From contig OY764903.1 in assembly GCA_963668605.1 (NCBI GenBank), positions 6,758,001 through 6,822,000 of the forward strand: DNA of 64,000 nt, written 5' to 3'. Under the pieces are notes generated by a model, which saw nothing but the letters and a program-made list of their open reading frames with translations, was not told the DNA's origin and did no database searches. Both the position numbers and the translations under genes were made by a program. This DNA is from G963668605 sp963668605. Its GTDB lineage: Bacteria; Acidobacteriota; Terriglobia; Bryobacterales; Bryobacteraceae. Positions 51,892 through 60,739 of this stretch are shown here, piece by piece; positions within the stretch are counted from its first letter, which is position 1, and every line of letters starts with the position of its first letter.

Positions 51892-52069
51892 TCGGCACGA
51901 AGCTCCTGCACTACGAGATTGTCGAGAAGCTCGGCGAGGGCGGTATGGGTGTCGTGTACAAGGCCCGCGACACGCACCTCGACCGCTTCGTGGCCATCAA
52001 GGTGCTGCCGCCGGAGAAGGTGGCCGATGCGGGGCGCAAGGCGCGCTTCGTGCAGGAGGCCAAGTCGGC
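51888..52069 (+). pseudogene. Ser/Thr protein kinase, array member 4, cut by IS1634
   Basis: About 61 codons: IGTKLLHYEIVEKLGEGGMG, VVYKARDTHLDRFVAIKVLP and RFVQEAKS, i.e. the N-lobe with the glycine-rich loop and ATP Lys. The frame runs into the IS1634 left terminal repeat (52070) and stops at 52103. No kinase sequence resumes on the far side of the IS, so the gene was truncated, not only interrupted. Joined to member 3 by ATGA. Confidence 0.9.
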
Positions 52070-54054
52070 TAGCCCAACTTCCGCAGTTCGAGAGGCACCG
52101 TAACTTTTTTCAGCCTACTCGAAGGCGGTTGGATCTCCAGAACAGGACGGTGGTCTTTTGTTTTCATCATCGCGTCTGTCGGATTTTCTCTCCCCGTCGT
52201 GAAAGTGCGCTGTAGTGTAGACCAACCCACTTGAAAACGCGCCCCAGATCCGTAGGATTGCTGTATGTACCTGCGGCGTTGCTACCGGCGCAAAGATGGC
52301 AAGCGGCACGCCTATTGGGCGCTGGTGGAGAGTTACCGCACGGCGCGCGGGCCGCGGCAGCGCGTGGTGGCCTACCTCGGCGAACTCGACGAGCGCGGCC
52401 GGCTCGGTGTTCGGCAGTGCGCCCGGGGCCGGAGCCCGACCTGGCAGACCGAGCTGTTTCAGGAGGCCGTCCCCGAGTATGTCGAAGTGGACCTGAAAGG
52501 GGTGCGGGTCGAGCGCAGCCGTCAGTTCGGCGGCTGTTGGCTGGGCCTGACGCTGCTGCGCGCGTTGGGGCTGCAGGAACTTCTGGAAGGGCTGCTGCCG
52601 GCGGGTCGCGAGGACGTGCCATGGGCGGTGATGACGCTGGTGTTGGTGCTGGGCCGGCTGCTGGACTGCTCCAGCGAGTTGCACTTGGCCGAGCACGGTT
52701 ATGAGGCCAGTGCGTTGGCCGAGTTGCTCGGCGTGCCAGCGGCGAAGGTCAACGATGACCGGCTCTATCGCGCGCTGGACCAGTTGCTGCCGCACAAGCA
52801 GGCGCTCGAGAAACACCTCAAGCAGCGCTTGGGCGAACTGTTCCAACTCGACTACGACCTGCTCTTGTACGACGTGACCAGTACGTACTTCGAAGGCGAA
52901 GCGGCGGGCAACCCGCAAGCACAACGCGGCTACTCGCGCGATCACAGGCCGGACTGTAAGCAAGTCAACATTGCGCTGGTGGTGAGCCGCGGCGGCATGC
53001 CGTTGGGTTATGAAATATTCGCGGGCAATCGCAGCGACGTGACCACGGTGGAAGAGATCGTCGAAGCGATGGAGCGGCAGTATGGCAAGGCCAACCGGAT
53101 TTGGGTGATGGATCGCGGGATGGTCTCGGCCGACAACGTGGAGTTTCTCAAGCAAGGCGGACGGCGTTACATTCTGGGCACGGCCAAAGGTATGCTGCGC
53201 AAGTTCGAGCAGCAGTTGCTGGCCAGCGATTGGCGCGAGGTGCACGAAGGCCTGGAAGTAAAGCTATGCCCGGCGCCGGACGGCGACGAACTGTTCATCC
53301 TTTGCCGCAGCGCGCAACGCCGGTTGAAAGAACAGGCCATGCATGAGCGCTTCGAACGCCGCATCGAGCAGAAGCTGGAAACGCTGGTGGAGAGTTGCCG
53401 GAAGCGTAAGCAGAATCCGCTTGTGGTGGCACAACGGGTCGGCAAGTTGCTGGGACGCAACACGCGCGCCGCCGGGTTGTTTCAGGTCGAGATCGCGCCG
53501 GACGCTCAAGGACGCGCCTGTCTGCAGTGGAGTAAGCGCAGCGACTGGCGCGACTGGGCACGCTTGAGTGAGGGCTGCTACTTGCTGCGCAGCAACGTGA
53601 CGGACTGGACGGGCGAAGAGCTTTGGCGCGCGTACATTCAATTGACGGAGGCCGAGGCGGCGTTTCGCCTGCACAAGAGCGACCTGGTGATGCGGCCCAT
53701 CTGGCACCAGAAAGAGCATCGCGTGCAGGCGCACATCCTGGTCTGCTTTCTCGCCTATGTGCTGTGGAAGACGATGGGGCGGCTCTGTCACCAAGCGGGG
53801 CTGGGAGACGAAGCGCGGAAGGTGTTCGCCGAGCTTCAGCAAATCTCGCTGGTTGACGTTGTGCTGCCGACGCGCACGGGTATCGCACTCCGCAAGCACT
53901 GTGTCAGCCGTCCTACTGAACACCAGGCGATTCTCCTGCAGCGGCTCGGCCTGAAACTCCCCACCAGCCTCGAAATCGCGGACTTGTAGTGTAGACTTCG
54001 CCGCCTCCGCGTTGCAGGGAAAGGACTTTCCTGCGCAACTGCGGAAGTTGGGCT
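52070..54054 (+). mobile_element. IS1634-family insertion sequence
   Basis: Ends TAGCCCAACTTCCGCAGTT (52070-52088) and its exact inverse (54036-54054), 19 bp. Length is 1985 bp with one intact transposase. No target duplication is visible, and the kinase gene to the left does not continue to the right, which suggests an adjacent deletion. Confidence 0.88.
52265..53989 (+). CDS. IS1634-family transposase
   Basis: A 574-residue transposase of the IS4-superfamily IS1634 group. N-terminal part YRRKDGKRHAYWALVESYRT. DDE core: LLYDVTSTYFEGEAAGNP (Asp), GYSRDHRPDCKQVNIALVVS, IWVMDRGMVSADNVEFLKQG (Asp) and the Glu-containing YIQLTEAEAAFRLHKSDL followed by RPIWHQKEHRVQAHILVCFL. Frame intact; it could be active. 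Confidence 0.92.
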   Translation: MYLRRCYRRKDGKRHAYWALVESYRTARGPRQRVVAYLGELDERGRLGVRQCARGRSPTWQTELFQEAVPEYVEVDLKGVRVERSRQFGGCWLGLTLLRALGLQELLEGLLPAGREDVPWAVMTLVLVLGRLLDCSSELHLAEHGYEASALAELLGVPAAKVNDDRLYRALDQLLPHKQALEKHLKQRLGELFQLDYDLLLYDVTSTYFEGEAAGNPQAQRGYSRDHRPDCKQVNIALVVSRGGMPLGYEIFAGNRSDVTTVEEIVEAMERQYGKANRIWVMDRGMVSADNVEFLKQGGRRYILGTAKGMLRKFEQQLLASDWREVHEGLEVKLCPAPDGDELFILCRSAQRRLKEQAMHERFERRIEQKLETLVESCRKRKQNPLVVAQRVGKLLGRNTRAAGLFQVEIAPDAQGRACLQWSKRSDWRDWARLSEGCYLLRSNVTDWTGEELWRAYIQLTEAEAAFRLHKSDLVMRPIWHQKEHRVQAHILVCFLAYVLWKTMGRLCHQAGLGDEARKVFAELQQISLVDVVLPTRTGIALRKHCVSRPTEHQAILLQRLGLKLPTSLEIADL

Positions 54055-54071
54055 AAACGGGAAAATACTCC

Positions 54072-55820
54072 ATGACGAAACACATCGCAATAATCGCCAC
54101 TCTTTTGATCGGGTCGCTGGCCTCCGGCGCCGCAGCGGCTGACCTATTTCCGCAACTCGGGAAGACGACAGGGAACTTCCGCTTCATTATCAACGCGGAT
54201 CCGCATACTTCCCGTGAACGGCCCGACCAGAAACCGCCGAACGTCCACAACCAGTATCTGCGGGACTTCGTGGCTGAAATCAATGACATGAGCCCGCAGC
54301 CGGCCTTCGTGATCTTCAACGGAGATATTTACGAGCGCAGCGGCGCCCCGCAAACCATCGAGACCTTGCTGCGCACTGTAAAAGGCATGAAGCCGCTCCC
54401 AATCGCCGTCACCGGTAATCACGACGTTCGAGTCGACGATGTGGACCAGATCTTCCGCCCGGTGCAGAAAGTTTTCAACGGCACCACGGGCGACACGTTC
54501 TCCTTCAACGCCGGCCAGTGGCACTTCGTGATCATGCCAACCCGTGAACTCCTGAACACTCCGGAGAGCGAACAGGCGTTCCTGAACTGGCTGGACCAGG
54601 ACTTGAAGGCGAACCGTACGCGGCCCACTATGGCCTTCCACCACTACCATCTCCTGCCCGTGGGCACGAGCCAGCTCGAGTTTTACGTCTACTCAATCGA
54701 CTTCAAGAACCGGCTGCTCGACACCCTGACCCGCGATGGAAACGTGAAATACGTATTCTCCGGCCATGTCCATTCCGGCATTCAGCCGTCCGTCAAGACA
54801 GCATGGCAGTATAAGGGGACGAAGTTCATCATCGCTCCCAGCCCGGTGCAGCCACGCCCCTTCGGCGAGGAATACCCGGAGTTCACCATGGCTGGCGGGT
54901 ACTACCTCATTGTGGATGTCCACGGTACCGATGTACGCCTGCTCGGGCGGCAAATCGGCCGCAAAGCCGAGCATGTTTATCCGGCGAACTTCCGTGAATT
55001 CTCGAAAAATGTCGATCCGCGCAACCTGACAGCCGCCTGGGATTTGCCGGCCGGTCAAAAGCTCGAAAACGGCGGATTCGAACAGGGGCTCAAAGGTTGG
55101 TACGCTCCGTATCGCTACATTGCCGACATCGATCCCGGCTATGGATGGACGGCGGTCGACGACAAGAAAGCGTCGGGCGAACGATCGGCACGCTTGTTCG
55201 TCCGGGAGAAGGGCCAGGGGTGGGCAATCGGCGAGTTCACCGAACTCTATCAGTTCGTTCGGCTTCCGCAAGGTGCAGTGCCAGCACTGGAGCTCAAGTA
55301 CAATCCCGGCGGGGCGACGTCCGGAGGCGGTTACTTCTGGGTCGGCGGGTACAGCGGCAAGGAAGCTCGCGCGGCGATGCTGTTCCAGTGGGGCTCCAAG
55401 ATGAACAGCAAGCACACTTTATTCCGGTCGATGACTTACGTGATGAACGCGGGCAAGGCGCCCTCGGAAGGGATCGAACTGGTTGCGCGCCGGAACAAGA
55501 GCCTCTTTTGGACGGTGCCTGCCGAAGGAAACCAGTGGCACAACGTGAACATCGATCTCTCCAAAGCTATGGATGAGGCGACAGGACAGCCTGGAGCCTT
55601 CCGCGCGCTTGGAGTAGATCGCATTGTCATCGGCCTCGGCTCCTGGTGTGCTGCCGGAGCTGGGTCGAAGAGCGAAGCCTGGTTCGACGACATCAGCCTG
55701 CGCTTCGACGGCAAGGGATCAATGACGATCGATGGCAAACCGTTTGACGCTCGCCGGAACGGAACGGATCTCGTCATCGAACCGGAAGCCGCCCCAAAGA
55801 AACGTGCTGCAGCCCGATAG
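54072..55820 (+). CDS. Secreted calcineurin-like metallophosphoesterase
   Basis: A 582-residue protein with a signal peptide (IAIIATLLIGSLASGAAAA). The phosphoesterase domain has NADPHTS (D43, H45), FNGDIYE (G84-D85), VTGNHDVR (G115-N-H-D118), FHHYHLLP and FSGHVHSG (G231-H-x-H234), a complete metal-binding set. The C-terminal half (about 320-565) is a beta-sandwich resembling a carbohydrate-binding module (LENGGFEQGLKGWYAP; GSKSEAWFDDISLRFDG). It probably hydrolyses a phosphate ester or diester outside the cytoplasm. First gene of the + strand operon to 60057; its start is only 17 bp from the IS1634 end, so its native promoter may be lost. Confidence 0.88.
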   Translation: MTKHIAIIATLLIGSLASGAAAADLFPQLGKTTGNFRFIINADPHTSRERPDQKPPNVHNQYLRDFVAEINDMSPQPAFVIFNGDIYERSGAPQTIETLLRTVKGMKPLPIAVTGNHDVRVDDVDQIFRPVQKVFNGTTGDTFSFNAGQWHFVIMPTRELLNTPESEQAFLNWLDQDLKANRTRPTMAFHHYHLLPVGTSQLEFYVYSIDFKNRLLDTLTRDGNVKYVFSGHVHSGIQPSVKTAWQYKGTKFIIAPSPVQPRPFGEEYPEFTMAGGYYLIVDVHGTDVRLLGRQIGRKAEHVYPANFREFSKNVDPRNLTAAWDLPAGQKLENGGFEQGLKGWYAPYRYIADIDPGYGWTAVDDKKASGERSARLFVREKGQGWAIGEFTELYQFVRLPQGAVPALELKYNPGGATSGGGYFWVGGYSGKEARAAMLFQWGSKMNSKHTLFRSMTYVMNAGKAPSEGIELVARRNKSLFWTVPAEGNQWHNVNIDLSKAMDEATGQPGAFRALGVDRIVIGLGSWCAAGAGSKSEAWFDDISLRFDGKGSMTIDGKPFDARRNGTDLVIEPEAAPKKRAAAR

Positions 55821-55915
55821 GATGTTCGAAATCTTTCGGTTGAAAAACACCAAACGTCTGTCAGAATACCGCGGGGCTAGAATATTAGAGGATTCTAACA
55901 GGAGCAGATCAGAAG

Positions 55916-56761
55916 ATGCCTATTCAACCCGGTCTGAACATGGAGTTCATACGGTGCGAGGACAAACCGTTTGAGGAGGGTGTCCGCAGGGCCGCGGAGA
56001 TCGGTTACCGCTTCCTCGAACCCATGGTGCACAACGGCAGAGAGCTACTGAGCGAGGCCGGATACTTTCATTCATTCTCGATGGATAACGATCCGCTCGA
56101 GATGAAAGATGTTCTCCAACAGTATGGGGTGAAGGCTTCCGCCCTCAGCGCCCATACACCACTGATGCGCCCGGAAATCGCCGTACCCTATCTCGAGAAG
56201 GCCATCCGGTTCGCAGCAGCCATCGGCGCAAACGTGGTGAACACCGACGAGGGCATCCGGCCGGGGTGGCTTGACGACGAAGAGTGCTTCCAGGTGATGC
56301 GTTACACGCTGAAGAAAGCGCTTCAGGTGGCCGAGCGCTATCGCGTTTACATCGGCATCGAGCCCCACCAAAGTATCACGAAGAGCACCGGCGGACTGCT
56401 TCGCATCGCCACGCTGGTGAAATCCGACTTTCTGCGCGTCAACTACGACACCGGCAACGCGTTCCTGGGCGGTGAAGATCCGTATGCCGGCCTCCAGGCA
56501 GTTCTGCCACTATTAGTGCACGTTCACGCGAAGGATATCTCCATCCGTCAAGCCGAGGATGAGAAGGGCAAGGTGACCGGAACGCCCGTCGGGTGCGCCT
56601 GCGGCCATGGTGTCATCGACTGGAAGCGGGTCGTTTCCATGTTGCACGCCGCCGCTTGGAACGGGGTGTTGTCTGTCGAATGCGGAACACCCAAGCAGGC
56701 CGCGGACAGTCTGGCACACCTCAGGGACGTGCTGAAGGCAACCACAGCAGCCACACCCTAA
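55916..56761 (+). CDS. Sugar phosphate isomerase/epimerase-like TIM barrel
   Basis: A 281-residue cytosolic protein (no leader) of the xylose-isomerase-like TIM barrel group. Motifs: RRAAEIGYRFLEPMVHNG, GVKASALSAHTPLM, GANVVNTDEGIRPGW, YRVYIGIEPHQSITKSTGGL, LRVNYDTGNAFLGGEDP, LLVHVHAKDIS and NGVLSVECGTP. The Glu of IEPHQ, Asp of YDTGN, His of HVHAKD and Glu of VECGT are the likely metal ligands. It differs from the exported TIM barrel at 19716-20549, so it probably acts after uptake. It is followed directly by the ThuA gene. Confidence 0.88.
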   Translation: MPIQPGLNMEFIRCEDKPFEEGVRRAAEIGYRFLEPMVHNGRELLSEAGYFHSFSMDNDPLEMKDVLQQYGVKASALSAHTPLMRPEIAVPYLEKAIRFAAAIGANVVNTDEGIRPGWLDDEECFQVMRYTLKKALQVAERYRVYIGIEPHQSITKSTGGLLRIATLVKSDFLRVNYDTGNAFLGGEDPYAGLQAVLPLLVHVHAKDISIRQAEDEKGKVTGTPVGCACGHGVIDWKRVVSMLHAAAWNGVLSVECGTPKQAADSLAHLRDVLKATTAATP

Positions 56762-56773
56762 ATGGAGGCACTC

Positions 56774-57460
56774 ATGTTTCGAATCGCCCTGCTGTTCGCA
56801 ATCATATTGCCGTTGTACGCGGCGCCGATCCGCGTGCAGATCACAACCGGCGGACACCCGTACGATGTGTCCTTTCATCGCATCCTGGATGACCGGAGCG
56901 ATCTCGCCATCACGGTGAACCCGCACCCCTCGGCGTTTCGCCGCCCACTTCAGAAGTTCGCCGACGTGCTCGTCCTCTACGACTTGAACGACGTAACGGA
57001 CGAAAAAGCGCGGCAGAACCTGCGGAGCTTTCTCGAAGGCGGCGGAGGTTTGGTCGTACTGCATCATGCCCTGGCCGACAACTGGCAGTGGAAGTGGTGG
57101 TACGAGGAAGTAGTTGGAGGCCGGTTCCTGATGGGCCAGGACGGCGACATGCCGCGGTCCAAGGCGAAAGAGCCGGTGGTGCTGGAAACGCGCCCCGTGG
57201 CGAAGCACCCGGTGCTGGACGGCGTCGGACCCCTGAAGTTGGACGACGAGGGATACAAGGGCATGTACCTCTCACCGAAAGCGAAGGTGCTCATGGAAAC
57301 TGAGAATGCCGAGAACGATAAGGCTGTCGTCTGGATCGGGCCTTGGCAAAAATCCCGGGTAGTGGCGATCCAACTCGGGCACGGGCCCGGCGCGAATAAT
57401 GACGCGGGTTATCGACGGCTTGTCTACAACGCTATCATCTGGGCCGCGGGTAATAAGTGA
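56774..57460 (+). CDS. Secreted ThuA-domain protein
   Basis: About 228 residues. I choose ATG 56774 because GGAGG ends 5 nt upstream; an ATG at 56762 includes that Shine-Dalgarno in its own codons. Signal peptide FRIALLFAIILPLYA, then PIRVQITTGGHPYDVSFHRI, FADVLVLYDLNDVTDEK, GGGGLVVLHHALADNWQW and RVVAIQLGHGPG. It matches domain 2 of the double ThuA protein at 22069-23556. Role by family: helper in sugar catabolism, probably on keto-glycosides; unproven. Confidence 0.88.
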   Translation: MFRIALLFAIILPLYAAPIRVQITTGGHPYDVSFHRILDDRSDLAITVNPHPSAFRRPLQKFADVLVLYDLNDVTDEKARQNLRSFLEGGGGLVVLHHALADNWQWKWWYEEVVGGRFLMGQDGDMPRSKAKEPVVLETRPVAKHPVLDGVGPLKLDDEGYKGMYLSPKAKVLMETENAENDKAVVWIGPWQKSRVVAIQLGHGPGANNDAGYRRLVYNAIIWAAGNK

Positions 57461-57475
57461 GACAGGAGCAGGATC

Positions 57476-58696
57476 ATGTCAGGTTCGAGAAGAGATTTTC
57501 TGAGAGCATCGGCGGTTGTGTCCACAGCCGCATCCGCGACGCGCGTCCTCGGCGTCAACAAACGCATCCGAATCGCCGTGATCGGCGCCGGCGGGCGCGG
57601 CCAGTATCTCATGAAGGGACTGAAACGGGTCGCGCCGGATGAATTCGAGTTCGTGGCGGTGTGCGACGTTTACGATGTGCGGCGCGCACAAGCGGCAAAG
57701 ATTGCCGGCACGCCGGTTGAGCAGTACGTGGACTACAAGCAGGTGGTCGCGCGGAATGACGTCGACGCCGTAATCGTCGCCACGCCGGACCACTGGCACG
57801 CTCCCATTGCAGTCGATGCCATGAACGCCGGCAAAGACGTTTACATCGAAAAACCGATGGTTCACAATCCGCAGGATGGTCAGGCCATCGTCAAGGCGGC
57901 GCGGGCGAACAAACGCGTAGTGCAGGTAGGCATGCAAGGCCGCGGACTGCCGCAGTTCGTCGAGGCAAAGCAAAAGTACATCGACACCGGCATCATGGGG
58001 AAGGTGGGCCTGGCGCGTACCTGGTACCTCTCCAACTCCGGTTATGTCCTGCAGCCGCCTCCAGGCTTCGACAAGAAACCCGAAGGGCTCGATTGGGATC
58101 GCTGGCTGGGACGCGGGCCGAAGGTGCCGTGGAATCCCAATATCTACTTCAGCCCGTACAAATGGTTGTACTACGACGGCGGCATGATTATGGGAATCGG
58201 CATCCACGTGATGGACTCGGCTCACCACTGGTTGTCGCTCAAGAAACCGATGGCGGCCGTGGCCGGCGGCGGCACGCATTACTTCAAGGACGGCCGCGAC
58301 ACACCGGACGTGGTGAGCTTCGTTCTGGACTATGAGAACGTGACTGCAACATTCACCGCGGAATGCCTGACCGCTCCTGGGGTCAAGACCTCGGCGGGCG
58401 TGGAACTGCGCGGCACTGGCGGTACTCTCTGGGCGGAACGGTATGTGCAGGACGTTGGCTACATTTACACTCCCAACGTCAAAGTGAGCAAGGAACCGCC
58501 CGCAAAAGGACCGGGAAGTCCGGCCGCTGCCGACAACATTCTGAAGAACTGGCTCGACTGCATGCGCGACCGAAAGAAGACGGTGGCCAACGAGGAAGAA
58601 GGCTACTACTCGGCGGTCGCCTGCTTCATGGCAAATCAGGCGTTCCGGACAAAATCCCGGGTTGTGTGGGATAAAAAATGGGATCTGCCCGCATGA
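57476..58696 (+). CDS. Gfo/Idh/MocA-family oxidoreductase (exported type)
   Basis: A 406-residue protein with a twin-arginine leader (SGSRRDFLRASAVVSTAAS). Rossmann part IRIAVIGAGGRGQYLMKGL, FVAVCDVYDVRR, VIVATPDHWHAPIAVDAMNA and GKDVYIEKPMV. The second domain has YKWLYYDGGMIMGIGIHVMD, where relatives place substrate-binding residues. It is different from the two paralogues of the leftward operon. It overlaps the following sulfatase gene as ATGA (58693-58696). Probably oxidises a sugar in the periplasm with bound NAD(P). Confidence 0.9.
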   Translation: MSGSRRDFLRASAVVSTAASATRVLGVNKRIRIAVIGAGGRGQYLMKGLKRVAPDEFEFVAVCDVYDVRRAQAAKIAGTPVEQYVDYKQVVARNDVDAVIVATPDHWHAPIAVDAMNAGKDVYIEKPMVHNPQDGQAIVKAARANKRVVQVGMQGRGLPQFVEAKQKYIDTGIMGKVGLARTWYLSNSGYVLQPPPGFDKKPEGLDWDRWLGRGPKVPWNPNIYFSPYKWLYYDGGMIMGIGIHVMDSAHHWLSLKKPMAAVAGGGTHYFKDGRDTPDVVSFVLDYENVTATFTAECLTAPGVKTSAGVELRGTGGTLWAERYVQDVGYIYTPNVKVSKEPPAKGPGSPAAADNILKNWLDCMRDRKKTVANEEEGYYSAVACFMANQAFRTKSRVVWDKKWDLPA

Positions 58697-60057
58697 TTAC
58701 ACGGAGGCAGGCCCTCCTCGCCGCGACGGCCCCCGCCGTTAGCTTTCCGTACGTTCAGACGCGGCCGTCGCGCCCGAATTTCATTCTCATTCTGACCGAC
58801 GATCATGGCTGGAACGATCTTCATTGCGCCGGCGCTGCAGACCTGCAGACGCCCAACCTCGACGCGCTGGCCGCCTCGGGCACACGCTTCACAGACTGGT
58901 ACTCTAACGCGCCGATGTGCGCGCCGGCGCGGGCCGCACTGATGACCGGCCGCTACCCGTATCGGTGTAATGTTTACGCGAACGCTCCCGTCATGCCGGC
59001 TTCGGAAATCACCATCGGCCACATCATGAAGGCGCAGGGCTACGCAACGGGCATCTTCGGTAAGTGGCACCTCGGAGAAACCTACGAAGGTCATCCAAAC
59101 TCGCGCGGCTTCGATGAGTTTTTCGGCTTTCATACCTGCAACGACCATTTCTCGCACCGCAATTACTGGGCCGGCGGCCAGGGAGCCAGCTACCACGACC
59201 TCTGGCACAACCGCACGGAAGTGTTCGAGGAGGGACGTTACTCGAGCGAGATGTGGACCGGGAAGGCGCTGGAGTTTCTCAACCAGAACCACTCGCGGCC
59301 ATTCTTCCTGTACTTGCCATACAGCGCCGTGCACTACCCGATGCACGCGCCGCGCAAGTATCTGGAGCGGTTTGCGCACCTGAGCGATTCCGAGCGCCGC
59401 GTCTACGCCGCGATGCTGTCCACGGTGGACGACGGTGTGGGCGCAATCCTGGAGACATTGGAAAAATACAAGTTGCGCGAGAACACGTTCATCGCGTTTT
59501 TGAGCGACAATGGCGCTACCCGCGAACCACGCGCCGGCGTGAACAAGCAGCCGGGCAAGGGCGGGAGCAACGGGCCGTATCGGGGTGCGAAGTTGAGTTG
59601 TTTCGACGGCGGCATCCGGGTGCCCGCAATCATGAGTTGGCCAGCGGGAATCCCCTCCAAACAGGTGATCCGCGAGTTTGTGATGTCGGCCGACATTCTG
59701 CCCACTTTCTGCGGCGCGATGGGCGGCAGACTCCCACGGGACCGCACCATCGACGGTAAGGACATTCTTCCGGTGGTTTCGAACCGTGCCAAGTCGCCGC
59801 ATGAGACAGTCTTCTGGGGCGGCCCGTCTCATCAGGTTGCGGTCCGTCGCGGGAGCTGGAAGTTTATCCGGAACGTGATCGAAGGCGATGGGACCGACCG
59901 CGGGTATAAGCCGATCGGCGGCGAGGATGCGCGCTTCCTCGCTGATCTGTCCGAAGATCCCGGCGAACGGAAAAATTTGAGCCGCGTCATGCCACAAATC
60001 GCATCGGAGTTGGAGCGAGCCGCGGATCAGTGGTTGGAAGACGTCAAGAAACCGTAG
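58693..60057 (+). CDS. Sulfatase with CAPAR active-site motif
   Basis: 455 residues from ATG 58693, which overlaps the preceding stop; this gives a clean leader (ITRRQALLAATAPAVSFPY). Metal site NFILILTDDHGWND; formylglycine motif C76-A-P-A-R80 in SNAPMCAPARAALMTGRY, still C-x-P-x-R although Ser is replaced by Ala. GKWHLGETYEG, FFGFHTCNDHFSHRNYW and SDNGATREPRAG follow the family layout. Last gene of the + strand operon. Substrate unknown; the operon suggests a sulfated sugar also handled by the oxidoreductase and isomerase. Confidence 0.92.
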   Translation: MITRRQALLAATAPAVSFPYVQTRPSRPNFILILTDDHGWNDLHCAGAADLQTPNLDALAASGTRFTDWYSNAPMCAPARAALMTGRYPYRCNVYANAPVMPASEITIGHIMKAQGYATGIFGKWHLGETYEGHPNSRGFDEFFGFHTCNDHFSHRNYWAGGQGASYHDLWHNRTEVFEEGRYSSEMWTGKALEFLNQNHSRPFFLYLPYSAVHYPMHAPRKYLERFAHLSDSERRVYAAMLSTVDDGVGAILETLEKYKLRENTFIAFLSDNGATREPRAGVNKQPGKGGSNGPYRGAKLSCFDGGIRVPAIMSWPAGIPSKQVIREFVMSADILPTFCGAMGGRLPRDRTIDGKDILPVVSNRAKSPHETVFWGGPSHQVAVRRGSWKFIRNVIEGDGTDRGYKPIGGEDARFLADLSEDPGERKNLSRVMPQIASELERAADQWLEDVKKP

Positions 60058-60130
60058 CGCTGACCGTCTGGCCCGGAAGCGCCTCAGCGTTGCGGCAAGC
60101 GCCGGAACTGACGAGGCGATCCAGGTTCGG

Positions 60131-60702
60131 CTAGCGTGACGGGTTATGCACAGCCTTGTGCGCCAGGCACATCACAAACGGCTTGCTTCGCTTCTTCGCT
60201 AGAAACTCTGCGGCGTGTCCGGTCAGGATGTCGGTAACGTAGCGGCTGACTGTATACGGTTGCCGTCAATATTGAGAGCCGGATCGTTATATGTACCTTG
60301 TTCCTTGAAGCTCACCCAACGGTCGAATCCCGGACGCGGCGTGTCGTCGTCGCCCATGTGCCACTTCCCCGCATAGCAGGTTTCGTAGCCGGAATCGTGG
60401 AGCAGGCGGGGCCAGGTGATCAACTGATGACTGATCGCGTTTGAATCGCCGTTGCCAGGCACTTCGCGTGAGCGAACGTACCGGCCGGTGAGGAAGTTGG
60501 CGCGGCTTGGCGAGCAGAGCGGAGTAATGCAAAATGTGTTGCTGAAGAGCGCCCCTTCGCGTGCGATTCGATCAACGTTCGAATGGGTGGCTCATGGAGC
60601 CAAGCGCGTTGTAGCGGAAATCGTCCGTCAAAATAAAAAAAAGGCCGGGCGCGGCGCGGACATTGCGGCGAGCGCCTGGCGTCTGGTCATTGCCTGGGGC
60701 AT
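60131..60702 (-). pseudogene. Sulfatase pseudogene with multiple frameshifts
   Basis: Starting at ATG 60702 the frame reads TRRQALAAMSAPRPAFF, then needs a shift at an A8/T8 run (60635-60642) to continue ILTDDFRYNALGSMSHPFE. A second break near 60575 leads to VDRIAREGALFSNTFCITPL, then CSPSRANFLTGRYVRS and AGKWHMGDDDTPRPGFDRWV. A third near 60235 gives YVTDILTGHAAEFLAKKRSK, then LAHKAVHNPSR and TAG (60133-60131). Even repaired, it ends far short of a normal sulfatase. It resembles the intact sulfatase at 60740-62188 in order and motif, so it is probably a decayed relative. Confidence 0.8.
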
Positions 60703-60739
60703 AAGAGTTATTTGACCACCTCTCTGAACGCGCGGTCCG

